Below, piece after piece: positions 52,449-61,783 of a stretch of DNA of 64,000 bases. Both the position numbers and the translations under genes were made by a program. Source of the stretch: Salipiger sp. CCB-MM3 (lineage in GTDB: Bacteria > Pseudomonadota > Alphaproteobacteria > Rhodobacterales > Rhodobacteraceae); the NCBI RefSeq assembly GCF_001687105.1, contig NZ_CP014597.1, positions 186,001 to 250,000 of the forward strand, read 5' to 3'. The number at the start of each line of letters is the position of its first letter. Positions within the stretch are counted from its first letter, which is position 1. The notes beneath the pieces were generated by a model. The model saw only the letters and a program-made list of their open reading frames with translations. It was not told the origin of the DNA and ran no database searches.

Positions 52449-53270
52449 ATGAAGAATGACGACCAAAACATCCTGTTCTACGGAGACCCGCACGGCAACT
52501 ACGCACCACTGATCAGCGCTTGCCTTGCAGAACGCCCCGACACTGTTCTGATTGCCGGTGACATGACCGGTCCCAAGGATGGGCCCGACCGCATCGTCCC
52601 CATTCGGGAAGCGATCGCTCCGCTGCTACGTGATGGTGTCGAGGTCATCTGGACCCACGGCAACCACGACACAGACTCCGAAGAAATCTTCGATGCCACG
52701 TTCGGAAGCTACCCGGAGCGTCATCTTCACGGCGACGTCCGCACGCTCAAGGGCTCATCGCTGCGCGTGGGTGCGCTGGGCGGGGTGTTCCGCGGCGCCA
52801 TCTGGTTTCCGGAGATGGATTACGAGGATGCAGCTCGGTACGATAGCCCAGAGCATTTCATGTCGGAAACGGATACCCGGTGGAGAGGCGACCTCCCGCT
52901 CCGGCACTGGAGCTCGATCTTCCCGTCCGATGCCGAACGCATCCGCAATCTCGGTGCGGACATTCTTCTGACGGACGAAGCACCTTCGAACATGACAAAA
53001 TTCGGCTTCATGGCACTTGACCAGTTGGCAGACGACATGGGGGCGAAGATGATTGTTCACGGACATCATCACACAGCCTCTAGGGGACGCCTCATGAATG
53101 GCCTGCATGTTTGCGGTTTGGCGAAGGCAGAGCCCTTTCGGTTTAGATTGCCTCGCCAGCAGGTATGCCCGGGCGCCTCACGGGACGGTGCAGACACCCG
53201 GGCGACCGAGCAATCTGGGGGACTGGTCGGCCTCAGCGCACGAGGGAACGCGCACCACGCGTCTCTATGA
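52449..53270 (+). CDS. Metallophosphoesterase, C-terminal tail probably replaced
   Basis: 273 aa. Calcineurin-like motifs: 'YGDPHGNY' (D-x-H), 'IAGDMTG' (GD), 'THGNHDTD' (GNHD) and 'VHGHHHTAS' (GHxH). Native sequence seems to run to about 'LHVCGLAKAEPFRFRL' (~53150). The remaining ~40 residues are Gly/Ser/Arg-rich with no domain character and approach the IS110 remnant, so the natural C-terminus may be lost. Metal set intact. Confidence 0.78.
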   Translation: MKNDDQNILFYGDPHGNYAPLISACLAERPDTVLIAGDMTGPKDGPDRIVPIREAIAPLLRDGVEVIWTHGNHDTDSEEIFDATFGSYPERHLHGDVRTLKGSSLRVGALGGVFRGAIWFPEMDYEDAARYDSPEHFMSETDTRWRGDLPLRHWSSIFPSDAERIRNLGADILLTDEAPSNMTKFGFMALDQLADDMGAKMIVHGHHHTASRGRLMNGLHVCGLAKAEPFRFRLPRQQVCPGASRDGADTRATEQSGGLVGLSARGNAHHASL

Positions 53271-53329
53271 CCACAGGTGGAGGAAGACGATAGTGCGCGG
53301 GCTTGCGTAAAGCACGTAAAGTGGCATTC

Positions 53330-53509
53330 CTGTGACAGGTTCGTTGGAGGGTATCCACCGCTGCAGATCACCGCGACACCCAGAAGCGCGTACATCTTGT
53401 GGTCGCCCCTGAAGTAGTCTTCGCCCTCCCGCCAGCGACCGGCGACCATCAGGACGATGAACGTCGCCCACCCCGCATAGTGGATATTCATGAGGTCAAA
53501 GGTGTCCAT
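53330..53509 (-). pseudogene. Fragment of a small membrane protein gene
   Basis: Reads 'MDTFDLMNIHYAGWATFIVLMVAGRWREGEDYFRGDHKMYALLGVAVICSGG', with two hydrophobic segments, then loses coding character toward 53330. Squeezed between the metallophosphoesterase and the IS110 remnant, so probably truncated. Confidence 0.3.
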
Positions 53510-53524
53510 GAGAACGTCGCGCAT

Positions 53525-54060
53525 GACGCTGGAGCATCAGCAACGAGTTTGCGCACCCGCGCATCAAACCCTGTCGCGCCGACCATTCCCACCTTGAGGC
53601 CAAAATTTCGCAGCTGCCCGCGCAGATCGTTCTCTATGTCTGCAGCTTTGCGCTGCAGGAGTTTGCGCGAGGTCAGGAGAAGACGCCTTTGCTGGCTCGC
53701 CGGCGTCTTGACGTGGACGAGCCTGAAAAGGCCGACCCGCATCATTTGCGCTATCCCGAGCGCGTCGTTCCGGTCGGTCTTGTTGATCCGCGCGGCCAGC
53801 GCAGCGTGCATATGGCGTGTCTCGACGCGAATTGCGGGAAGACCCGCGTCGACAAGGCCGGCATAGAGCCAAGGTGAAAGCGGGCCAGCCTCGAGACCAA
53901 TCCGGCCAAAGCCGAGTTTCAAGGCGAGGAGGCTCGCGCAGATCATCTGCGGGTCGCTCTCGACGGACTCGCGTTGAACGACTTGGCCGCCTGGACCGAC
54001 AACGCAGATCGCGGTCGTCTTCACAGAGATATCGAGGCCTACGAAGTGTTGCTGTGACAT
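53525..54060 (-). pseudogene. IS110-family transposase, C-terminal half missing
   Basis: ~178 native residues: 'FVGLDISVKTTAICVV' (first DEDD Asp), 'IGLEAGPLSPWLYAGL' (Glu), 'RINKTDRNDALGIAQMMR' (two Asp) and 'LLTSRKLLQRKAADIENDLRGQLRNFGLKVG'. It breaks off near 'RKLVADAPA' before the Tnp20 catalytic-Ser domain. Non-functional. Confidence 0.85.
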
Positions 54061-54134
54061 GGAAACGCTCCCGGTTGCTATGGAAGAACATCATGCAGCG
54101 AGTCCCACAGCAGGACGCCCCTCCGAATACCCCA

Positions 54135-54301
54135 TCTAAGCCCTTCGCGCCGCCGGGAGTGCGTGGAGCATGTGCGAGACACTCGGCATCTCCGAACGCC
54201 GGGCCTGCCGGGTGCTCGGCCAGCACCGCTCTTCATCCCCATAGATCGAAGGCCGATCATGCATTAGCATTTAACCCGGACCACTCGATGGGGTCAGCTC
54301 A
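54135..54301 (+). mobile_element. Internally deleted IS3 remnant (same family as copies 1-3)
   Basis: Begins inside the orfA/orfB junction ('TCTAAGCCCTTCGCG'), keeps ~95 bp of early orfB, jumps at CACCGCTC/TTCATCCCC over about 720 bp, and ends at the normal right end GGGGTCAGCTCA. It lies 140 bp left of copy 3. Confidence 0.85.
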
Positions 54302-54437
54302 TCCACTTTGCTGCTTTTCAGCAAGTTTTTGCCCTGTATCTGCTGGGCGTTTCGGTGTGCCAATTGCAATGAGGCCGCGCCTGAAAGACTCTGATTTACA
54401 GGCGCGGCCCGGACGCCAAGTTACTGGTTCACCATCT
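54302..54437 (-). pseudogene. Severed 3' part of the transglutaminase-like lipoprotein gene
   Basis: With copy 3 and one GTGG removed, the minus-strand frame of the 55675 gene continues here for ~45 codons ('PDGEPVTWRPGRACKSESF...TGQKLAEKQQSG') and meets a TGA made by the end of the IS remnant at 54301. So the original gene was cut twice by the same IS family. Confidence 0.65.
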
Positions 54438-54518
54438 GTGGTGAGCCAGCCCCTTTGAAGTGGTCCACCCACGAAGCCTGAAATCCGATAGGATTTCGGC
54501 GAACAGGAGGACTACGGA

Positions 54519-54797
54519 ATGGCTGGAAAGCGTGAGAAGCCGGAAGACATTGTCACCAAGCTGCGTCAGGTCGAGGTGTTGCATGGCCAGGGCCTGTCGA
54601 TGGCCGATGCGGTGCGGCAGATCGGGATATCGCAGCATACCTTTTACCGGTGGCGGAAGCAGTATGGTGGGATGAACCGGGCACAGTTGTCGCGGCTGAA
54701 GGAACTCGAGAAGGAGAACCTGAGGCTGCGGCGGGCGGTATCTGACCTGACGCTCGAGAAGCTGATCCTGACCGAGGCTGCCCAGGGAAACTTCTAA
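54519..54797 (+). CDS. IS3-family transposase OrfA (copy 3)
   Basis: 92 aa, translation identical to copy 1. Confidence 0.92.
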   Translation: MAGKREKPEDIVTKLRQVEVLHGQGLSMADAVRQIGISQHTFYRWRKQYGGMNRAQLSRLKELEKENLRLRRAVSDLTLEKLILTEAAQGNF

Positions 54798-54820
54798 GCC
54801 CTTCGCGCCGCCGCGAATGC

Positions 54821-55648
54821 GTGGAGCATGTGTGCGAGACACTCGGCATCTCCGAACGCCGGGCCTGCCGGGTGCTCGGCCAACACCGCTCCACGCAGCG
54901 CAAGCCACCACAGGGCCGGGAAGACGAGGCGCGGCTGACCGCCGACGTCATCGATCTGGCCCGGGAGTATGGCCGCTACGGCTACCGCCGGGTCGCCGTG
55001 CTGCTGCGGCGTGCCGGCTGGCAGGTGAACCACAAGCGGGTGGCGCGCATTTGGCGGCGCGAAGGGCTCAAGGTCGTCCCACACAAGCAGAAGAAGCGCG
55101 GCAGGCTCTGGCTGGACGATGGCTCTTGCGTGCGGCTGAAGCCCGAGCACCCCAACCACGTCTGGTCCTACGACTTCGTGCAGGACCGGACCAGTGACGG
55201 CCGGACCTACCGGACGCTCAACATCCTCGATGAATATACGCGGGAGGCGTTAATGATCCGTGTCGACAGGCGACTGAACTCCACCGATGTCCTGGACGCC
55301 CTGACCGATCTCTTCATCCAGCGCGGCCCGCCGCGGTTCATCCGGTCCGACAACGGCCCGGAGTTCATCGCGCAGAAGGTGCGCGACTGGATCGAGCTGG
55401 TGGGGGCGAAGACCGCGTACATCGAGCCGGGGTCACCCTGGGAGAACGGTTATTGCGAGAGCTTCAACAGCAGGTTCAGGGACGAACTCCTCAATGGCGA
55501 GGTCTTCTACTCGTTGAGGGAGGCGCAAATCCTCATCGAACAATGGCGAAAGCACTACAACACCGCTCGGCCGCATAGCGCTCTTGGATATCGGACACCG
55601 GCACCGGAGACCTTCATCCCCATAGATCGAAGGCCGACCATGCATTAG
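54821..55648 (+). CDS. IS3-family transposase OrfB (copy 3)
   Basis: 275 aa, translation identical to copy 1, intact DDE set. Identity of copies 1 and 3 plus perfect duplications indicates recent transposition. Confidence 0.92.
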   Translation: MEHVCETLGISERRACRVLGQHRSTQRKPPQGREDEARLTADVIDLAREYGRYGYRRVAVLLRRAGWQVNHKRVARIWRREGLKVVPHKQKKRGRLWLDDGSCVRLKPEHPNHVWSYDFVQDRTSDGRTYRTLNILDEYTREALMIRVDRRLNSTDVLDALTDLFIQRGPPRFIRSDNGPEFIAQKVRDWIELVGAKTAYIEPGSPWENGYCESFNSRFRDELLNGEVFYSLREAQILIEQWRKHYNTARPHSALGYRTPAPETFIPIDRRPTMH

Positions 55649-55674
55649 CATTTAACCCGGACCACTCGATGGGG

Positions 55675-56346
55675 TCAGCTCAGTGGAGCGCGATGGATGT
55701 TCACCGGGAACTTCGGGTCATTCACCAGCCAGCGGTCGGGGCGGTTGAGGTAGACCCAATGACTGATCCGGTCGAGTTGCTTGTGCAGGAGTGTCGACTT
55801 GCGCTTCGTGTCGCCCATGCTCCAAAAGTTGCCTGCATCATCCCGGTAGAACCCTAGGATGTGGTTGGTCACGTTCTCGGCGTTGTCGAAGTCTGGGGAC
55901 GTGATGACAAAGCCCATCTTCTCTCGTGGCACGCCAGCGCAAATTGCCATGGCGACAGTGGTAGCAGCCTGGTCATCGCAATCGCCTTTCACGTTGCCGT
56001 CCGTTTCGAGCAGGATGTCGGGGTGAGCATCCCAATGATCTCCTTTGTCCCACCGGTAGCGGAACCGACTGCGAACCATGCGATCAATTTTCTGGATCAC
56101 GGAGACGCTGTCTCCGGTTGGCCAACCCTGCTGGAAATAGGCCTTCTGATACTGGTCGCAGCTGTAGAGCTCGGGGCTGCGCGAGAACATCTGTATAGAC
56201 TGGTAGATCCTGACTGACTTTGGAGCCTCTCGCGGAAGGGAGATGGGGTCTTGTACGGTTCCAGCGCAAGCGGTCAGAGTGGAAAAAAGGGCCAGAGCAG
56301 AGAGTGCTCGCCCAGCGGATGTCTTAAAATAGGATAGAGTATGCAT
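55675..56346 (-). CDS. Transglutaminase-like cysteine peptidase (BTLCP) lipoprotein, 3' end displaced by IS copy 3
   Basis: 223 aa with lipobox 'STLTAC' (Cys near 27). Catalytic triad pattern of the bacterial transglutaminase-like family: Cys in 'GDCDDQAA', His in 'NHILGFYRDD', Asp in 'FWSMGDTKR'; Gln in the preceding helix. BTLCP proteins act in the periplasm, often on adhesins. The last residues ('PLS' stop) come from the IS; the original tail lies at 54302-54437. The catalytic core is complete, so activity could remain. Confidence 0.8.
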   Translation of the reverse strand: MHTLSYFKTSAGRALSALALFSTLTACAGTVQDPISLPREAPKSVRIYQSIQMFSRSPELYSCDQYQKAYFQQGWPTGDSVSVIQKIDRMVRSRFRYRWDKGDHWDAHPDILLETDGNVKGDCDDQAATTVAMAICAGVPREKMGFVITSPDFDNAENVTNHILGFYRDDAGNFWSMGDTKRKSTLLHKQLDRISHWVYLNRPDRWLVNDPKFPVNIHRAPLS

Positions 56347-56551
56347 GGCCCTTGGCTAGCCGAGGGCAGTTTCAGTGCATTTAATGCTTTAAGGATAGGC
56401 GGGATTGCAGTATCATAGGCATGGACGAGCATGGTGCGCCGAAGACACACCTCAAGGGTGTGGAAAACTTCCCATCTTATCAGCTCGTTAATTCGACGTG
56501 ATAGTCGTCGAGCGCAAATCACTGCGTAGATGGTGGGTGACAGAGGTTTCA

Positions 56552-57055
56552 ATGTTCAAGGAAACAAACGAGGCTGGGAGAGGAATTCTCAAGCTCGTGA
56601 GTGTAGTGGGTGGCGTCTCAATCGCGATTGGGGCCTTATCAGTACTTTATGGCCTAGGGGAGATGCGTGGCTTTGGGTCTATCTTTGTTGGAAGCGGTAT
56701 CGCAACAGCCGTCGCTGGCATGATCCAAATCGCAGTCGCACAGATCGGCGTCGCCGTCTTCGACCAAAGAGACATCTCTCTGGAGATGCTGCGCATGATG
56801 AAAGGGGAGGCCACGCAGGGTCAGGAGCCCGTAAAGGAAGAAGCGAGTGCCGAGTACGTTGCTCCACAGGCCATCACTCGACAAATCGCTGAGGGCGTTC
56901 GGGTCTACAAGGGCGTGGAGATCCACAAGATCGGCAACAGGTGGTTCATTGGGGCGCAGGAATTTATGACGCTTGGGAAAGCCAAGCAATTTATCGACAA
57001 AGAGCCGAGCGCCGCAAAGGCTGCCGGTGCGAATTCTGTACAACTAGGGGAGTGA
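56552..57055 (+). CDS. Two-TM membrane protein
   Basis: 167 aa. Two helices ('LVSVVGGVSIAIGALSVLYGL' and 'FVGSGIATAVAGMIQIAVAQIGVAVF', residues ~15-75), then a soluble C-terminal part with 'GVRVYKGVEIHKIGNRWFIGAQEFMTLGKAKQFID'. AGAGG precedes ATG 56552. The M48 protease gene begins 2 bp after its stop, so the two are co-expressed. Confidence 0.7.
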   Translation: MFKETNEAGRGILKLVSVVGGVSIAIGALSVLYGLGEMRGFGSIFVGSGIATAVAGMIQIAVAQIGVAVFDQRDISLEMLRMMKGEATQGQEPVKEEASAEYVAPQAITRQIAEGVRVYKGVEIHKIGNRWFIGAQEFMTLGKAKQFIDKEPSAAKAAGANSVQLGE

Positions 57056-57057
57056 GT

Positions 57058-57927
57058 ATGAGTAGAGCGATTTTTAACAAGACGCTGCGGGGAGGGCTCA
57101 TTTTGGGTCTGCTCGCAGCAGTCTCTGCATGTGGCACCACCTATAACGTGCCGACCGCATCCGATAAGAATACGCAGATGGCAGCTAACATGTTCGCTGA
57201 GGAGCGAGACCCGGCGACAGCGCAAGCGGGCCGGCGTTTGTCGACATCAGCTGCCTTGCGGCAGTTCGCGCAGGTTGTCGCGCGAGTCGAGCCGGTTGCA
57301 GAGCGGTTCTGCAAGCAAGAGACGGCGGATCGTCCCGACTTCAATTGCGACATCAACATCGTTGTCGACGAACAGATGCCTGTCCGGAACGCCTACCAGA
57401 CCTACACCAAGGATGGACGACCGGTCGTGGCCTTCACTGTGCCGATGATTGCAGATGCGCGAAACCCAGACGAACTCGCTTTTGTCATGGGCCATGAAAT
57501 GGGTCACCACCTTGGCCAGCACATGCACAAGCAGAAGCAGCAGGCGATGGCAGGCGCCATCATCCTAGGGGCGGTCGCAGCCTACGGTCAGGCGTCGGCG
57601 AATGCTTCCAATCCGTACCGTTACCGCGGCAACGATCAGCAGGTTCTGCAGGATTCCATGACGCTCGGTGCTGGCGTCGGTCAAATGGCGTACTCGCAGA
57701 CCTACGAACTGGAATCCGATGTCATCGGCGCCGCGATCACCAAGGCGGCAGGCTACGATCCTGTGAAAGGCGCTCGTTTCTTCGCACGGCCTGAAGGACA
57801 GAAAACTCAGGACGGAAATCTGAGCTTCTGGGGCACCCATCCGCCGGACGCTAAGCGGCTTGCAACAGTTCTCGCGACCGTGGAAGGGATCGAAGCCAAC
57901 GGAGGCATCACCCGGAAAACGAACTGA
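57058..57927 (+). CDS. M48-family zinc metalloprotease, lipoprotein
   Basis: 289 aa. Lipobox 'AAVSACG'. Peptidase M48 domain: zinc motif H-E-x-x-H in 'VMGHEMGHHLGQH' near residue 150, third ligand Glu in 'YSQTYELESDVIGA', and 'ARFFARPEG...FWGTHPPDAKRLA' with the conserved THP. Periplasmic quality-control protease of the LoiP/YcaL type. Translationally coupled to the two-TM protein upstream, a possible partner. Confidence 0.88.
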   Translation: MSRAIFNKTLRGGLILGLLAAVSACGTTYNVPTASDKNTQMAANMFAEERDPATAQAGRRLSTSAALRQFAQVVARVEPVAERFCKQETADRPDFNCDINIVVDEQMPVRNAYQTYTKDGRPVVAFTVPMIADARNPDELAFVMGHEMGHHLGQHMHKQKQQAMAGAIILGAVAAYGQASANASNPYRYRGNDQQVLQDSMTLGAGVGQMAYSQTYELESDVIGAAITKAAGYDPVKGARFFARPEGQKTQDGNLSFWGTHPPDAKRLATVLATVEGIEANGGITRKTN

Positions 57928-58167
57928 TGATTGGCGCCGGGATACATTGATTTTTGTATTCCGGTGAGCTACTTAGGCTTTGCCTTATGACCGGTGCCCC
58001 CTGACCTGGCCTTCGTCGCCTTGTTACGGCCCGGTCTTCTTCTTTCTGATGAGATTGGCGTTTCGCCGCCGTCTAGCAGGCCCGCTCGCTTGGAAGCTTG
58101 CGTGGTGAGCCGAGATCGCTGATCGTCAATCGGCCGGCGCATCCGGCATTTTCAGGGAGGAATTTAG

Positions 58168-58869
58168 ATGGGCGATAGCATCCCGGTGGTCGATGCAGTG
58201 AAGTACGGAGATGATCTGATTGGGTCGGCTCTAGAGACCAAGGATTTTGCGATGGCAGGAACCTTGTTGAACGAGACTCCTTATAGCTGGAAGCAGGTGG
58301 ATCAGTTCGGGGGGCCGATCGAGAATTTCTTTTCCATGGTCCCGCACGGGTTTGCTGCCTTATCTGGGTATACACCGGCAGATAGCAACCCAGGTTGGAA
58401 GCACGCGCCTGACTCCTACGTCCAACCGTACGATCCGAAGTTAGGAGACGTTCGGAACTCTCTCGATCTTTTCGTCGTGGAGGGGACCAGTCATGTCTAC
58501 AATTTTAAGCAGGCTGGCGGCTTCGAGGTATGCGTGTCGTTTCATTGCGCGGAAATTGAAGTGACGATTATCCTTTACATGAACCACTGGCAGTACGCGA
58601 GCGACGACGTAGAGCGCGAGGTTGGAGGCCTGCTATGTGGACCGAGCCCTTACATAAAGAAGACCAATGGGACGCATCTTTCCGAGCGTGAGACAATCAC
58701 CTTGCTTGAAAAAGCGTATAAAACAAAGCGAGGCAAGAGCTCCGGCCTGCTTGGGTTCTCAACCGGTAACGCGAAGGAAATCAAGATTCCGATCGATGGT
58801 AAGAACGACATCACGTTGGCTTTTGTGGCTGCTGAGAACACGATGTTTCACCTAAAGGGCGGTGACTGA
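58168..58869 (+). CDS. Hypothetical protein
   Basis: 233 aa, good ribosome site (GGGAGG 7-8 nt upstream). No signal peptide or TM. 'GDVRNSLDLFVVEGTSHVYNFKQAGGFEVCVSFHCAEIEVTII' suggests beta structure. No family recognised. Ends at a hairpin. The 240 bp before it hold no gene. Confidence 0.6.
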   Translation: MGDSIPVVDAVKYGDDLIGSALETKDFAMAGTLLNETPYSWKQVDQFGGPIENFFSMVPHGFAALSGYTPADSNPGWKHAPDSYVQPYDPKLGDVRNSLDLFVVEGTSHVYNFKQAGGFEVCVSFHCAEIEVTIILYMNHWQYASDDVEREVGGLLCGPSPYIKKTNGTHLSERETITLLEKAYKTKRGKSSGLLGFSTGNAKEIKIPIDGKNDITLAFVAAENTMFHLKGGD

Positions 58870-58878
58870 TTTTATTCC

Positions 58879-58907
58879 AGGGTGCCTCTTGAGACGTGAG
58901 GCACCCT
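58879..58907 (+). terminator. Terminator-like hairpin
   Basis: AGGGTGCCTC (58879-58888) pairs perfectly with GAGGCACCCT (58898-58907), no T-run on the plus strand. Confidence 0.65.
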
Positions 58908-59000
58908 ACCAGCGTCGGCCTGGTATCTGCGTAGAAAGACGCTAGGGCGGTGCTCGGGAAGCATGGGTAGACTCGTCCCAGCATCGCCCTCAAGGGGTCG

Positions 59001-59675
59001 CTATAGAAACTCTGGTGAGCCGACTGCCCAGCCGAGTGTCAGTGGCAGCCCTGACGGCAAGACGACTTCTAATGGCTGGTTCAACTCGGTGTTCTGCCCC
59101 ATGGCTTCGCAGAAGAGTGCGAAATCCTCAAACCAGCGATGCTGCTGCGAAAAGGACTGAACTACCATAGCTGCGCGATCAGTCTTGAAGCGTTGGGCTT
59201 CGATAACCGCGGCGGCCGTACGGTGAAGCAGTTGGTAACGTAGCTCCTCGGGAAGAGGGCCCTCTAGACCGAGTGCCTCGCAGATGAATGAGATACGCTC
59301 CCGCTTTCCCGGGCTGGGGTTCTGCATCCACTCTTTGACAGTGGGGCCGAAGGGCTCGTTTACCTTTGCCTCTACAGCGAGGGAAATCGTATTGTTGGAC
59401 GCGCTGACCAAGGCAAACACGTCGCATTGGCTTTCGCGTCTCCCGCCTGGCAGGGGCACTTTGTGCTCGGGAATAGCCAAGAGGAGCTCAATGTCCCCGG
59501 CGAAGAGCGTCGCGATTTCAGTTGGCAAAGAGCCTGCAGCGGCTTCCCATGAGAGAGCTGCAGCCATGGCCGAATACCCGCGCTTCCACTGTTTTTCAGG
59601 GTCTGCCAGAAACTGGCGCCAATCGTTAGGACCATCCGTCGGAACGAGAATATGGGCGATCGCTACTACCTCCAT
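59001..59675 (-). CDS. DUF6946-like protein with possible PD-(D/E)xK nuclease core
   Basis: 224 aa. 'ESQCDVFALVSASNNTISLAVEAKVNEPFG' gives D-x(13-15)-E-x-K, as in PD-(D/E)xK folds. Flanking 'GRRESQCD', 'ERISFICEALGL' and 'LRYQLLHRTAAAVIEAQRF' recall the DUF6946 family, whose members are uncharacterised. The family call is from memory. Cytoplasmic; no restriction or methylase gene nearby. Confidence 0.55.
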   Translation of the reverse strand: MEVVAIAHILVPTDGPNDWRQFLADPEKQWKRGYSAMAAALSWEAAAGSLPTEIATLFAGDIELLLAIPEHKVPLPGGRRESQCDVFALVSASNNTISLAVEAKVNEPFGPTVKEWMQNPSPGKRERISFICEALGLEGPLPEELRYQLLHRTAAAVIEAQRFKTDRAAMVVQSFSQQHRWFEDFALFCEAMGQNTELNQPLEVVLPSGLPLTLGWAVGSPEFL

Positions 59676-59819
59676 TCGGGGCTCTGATGCTACCTGCCCC
59701 GAGTGATCATGAACCAGGTCACCACTCTATGCCAAGTTCGAATTCCTACGAGTGTCGCGAGAGATGCTTCAGATGCCCGGGGCGCTGACAGTACTAGCCT
59801 CCAGCTCGAGTGGCCCGTC

Positions 59820-60170
59820 TTACTTTGGTGTCAGTTCAAGCGGCTCTCGCGACAAAATCAGGATTTCCTCAAGGCCATCCTGATCGACGCCGCCAATTTC
59901 GTACGCATCTAGGTTCACCTCATCGTTGGTCCCAAAATAGAGATGATAGGTGCCCGGCTCGACCTTCCGGTGGATGATGTCTTGATGCTCCTCCACCCGC
60001 AAGGCGGAAGCCGAGGCAAAGCTAAAGCGCGAACACCCTGATGTCGTCCAGCATGAGGTCGTTCTTCGAGGTGCTTTCCGCAAGTAGCCGACCTGCACCT
60101 CCATCCCTGGTAGCAGTCAGCAACCGGCGCGAACTCGCGCGATGCGAACTCCTCCCTTGAAGCACGCGGG
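59820..60170 (-). pseudogene. Probable frameshifted gene remnant
   Basis: The 3' part is coding-like in one frame ('LRVEEHQDIIHRKVEPGTYHLYFGTNDEVNLDAYEIGG...'). The 5' part is coding-like in another ('LLTATRDGGAGRLLAESTSKNDLMLDDIRVFAL' then stop near 60027). One shift near 60025 would join them. No family recognised. Confidence 0.35.
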
Positions 60171-60191
60171 TGGCAGAGATAGCTCTCTGGC

Positions 60192-60842
60192 ATGGCAGCC
60201 AAGACTTTCGTTTTGACCCCGCGCGAGGACGGCAGCGTCCACTTTTCGCTGAGCTACCGAGACCCCCGGCATAGTGGTCTCGCGCGCATAAGCTGTGAAC
60301 TCACAGCTGAGGAAGCTCAGAAGCTTTCACTGTTCGCAGAGGCGACCAGCCTGCACCGCTCTCTGAACGTGCCGGGACAATCTGAGCTCGACCTCGAGGG
60401 ACTGTCCCTGACCCATGATCCCGCTCGAGATGCGCTCTGGGTGGAGCGACGTGTCGGATTCAACAGTCAGACCGCGGAAATACCCTACGAGACCTTCCGC
60501 CAGGAAATGATCGATATCATCGATATGTGCCTCACCCGTGCCAGGGAGAGTAAGCACGGCGAACTCTTGAATGAGGTCTTGGTCGACTGTCCGCGGATCG
60601 AGGCATTGGAGTTCTCCTTGCCACCGAACGAAGCCGACATCGTCCAGCACAGGCTTCAGGAGATCACGTTGATGATTTTGGAACCAGAAGCTTCGCGCCG
60701 CGGGTCCGACCTCGGGCGGATGCTTCGCGCTAAGAAGTCAGGAGATGAAACCAAGGCCGAGGTCTACTGTATCATCACCACGCTTGCAGACGGATTGCTT
60801 CCGTCTGTTAGCCGTGATGTCGAGCAATCGGTCGCGAGGTAG
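60192..60842 (+). CDS. Hypothetical protein
   Basis: 216 aa: 'TFVLTPREDGSVHFSLSYRDPRHSGLARISCELTAEEAQKL' N-terminus, helical C-terminus. Soluble. No family recognised. Divergent from the remnant at 59820. Confidence 0.6.
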   Translation: MAAKTFVLTPREDGSVHFSLSYRDPRHSGLARISCELTAEEAQKLSLFAEATSLHRSLNVPGQSELDLEGLSLTHDPARDALWVERRVGFNSQTAEIPYETFRQEMIDIIDMCLTRARESKHGELLNEVLVDCPRIEALEFSLPPNEADIVQHRLQEITLMILEPEASRRGSDLGRMLRAKKSGDETKAEVYCIITTLADGLLPSVSRDVEQSVAR

Positions 60843-60896
60843 GCTTCGTTATTCTCAAACTAGCGCATCCGAGATCTCGTGGCGAATGCAACATAG

Positions 60897-61715
60897 TCAG
60901 TCTACGAAATATCTAGCAAGCCACTTTGATGAGAACGACACTGCGTCTGTTAGACCCATGGTTTGAACAAACTCACGGCTTGCCCCACGCTCACCATTCG
61001 TTCTGAAAGTGGCGCTACAGCCCTCGGCCTTCATCGCTCCGCGCAACAAGTCCAACGCGTCGTTCCCACGAAAACCAGGCCTATATTGGCTAGCGGAGCT
61101 AGATGTCTTGCCCGATTTACGAATGCCTCCGCACGTTATTGAAAAGTTCGACCCGCGGTGCAATTTCGAGGGCAAGAATGAGACTGCCACCTCTCCCGAC
61201 TTATCGAGCCGGAAGGCTATACCCTTCGATGGAGACTTCCGCACCCCGCTCCTAGGGTAGGTCTCACCGCTCCATGGCTCGAGAGTACAATTAGGCTCTC
61301 CAATGATTTTTCCGGAGATCTGCCGCGAGCACTCGATGTTCCAGCGCTTCGATGCAGCCAGTTCAGTACGCCACTGCTGGATCCCACCAGAGACTCTCGA
61401 TTGATAAACGCTGACTTCGGCAAGCGCGGCTCCAGCAGGAAGGAACGCGGTCAATAGCCGCCGTGAAGCCATGCTCATCGCGAAGCCGCTCGAATACCCT
61501 CTTCGCCGTGTGCCGTTGCTTTCGATGGACCTCGCGATCCCCTTCCAGCCAGCCATCGATGATCTCGGTAAGGCGACTAGAATGAGCGCGTATAGGGCGG
61601 CGGCGACCGGTATGTTAAAATTTCGATCAAACACGGACCGCAAAGATTTCAGCTGTTCCTCACTACCGAGGGGTGCGCTGAATATCTGTTCGACGTCCCA
61701 CCTTAGCTTATCCAA
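60897..61715 (-). CDS. Hypothetical protein with two hydrophobic segments
   Basis: 272 aa. TM-like segment at ~33-52 ('IPVAAALYALILVALP') and a second at ~84-100 ('RRLLTAFLPAGAALAEVSVY'). Then a soluble part with 'GIAFRLDKSGEVAVSFLPSK' and paired Cys. Could be an envelope protein; an internal start at 'MASRRLLTAFLPAG' would give a signal-anchored form. Unknown function. Confidence 0.5.
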   Translation of the reverse strand: MDKLRWDVEQIFSAPLGSEEQLKSLRSVFDRNFNIPVAAALYALILVALPRSSMAGWKGIARSIESNGTRRRGYSSGFAMSMASRRLLTAFLPAGAALAEVSVYQSRVSGGIQQWRTELAASKRWNIECSRQISGKIIGEPNCTLEPWSGETYPRSGVRKSPSKGIAFRLDKSGEVAVSFLPSKLHRGSNFSITCGGIRKSGKTSSSASQYRPGFRGNDALDLLRGAMKAEGCSATFRTNGERGASREFVQTMGLTDAVSFSSKWLARYFVD

Positions 61716-61783
61716 AGACCCGCACCCGACATACTAACGTCAGATATCTGCGAGAACCTTGTTAAGAATACCTCAAAAGGTCA

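Larger units (their letters stand above)
54442..55682 (+). mobile_element. IS3-family insertion sequence, copy 3 (complete, with 4-bp target duplication)
   Basis: 1241 bp, apparently identical to copy 1. Flanked by GTGG on both sides (54438-54441, 55683-55686). Inserted into the 3' part of the transglutaminase-like gene. Confidence 0.92.
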
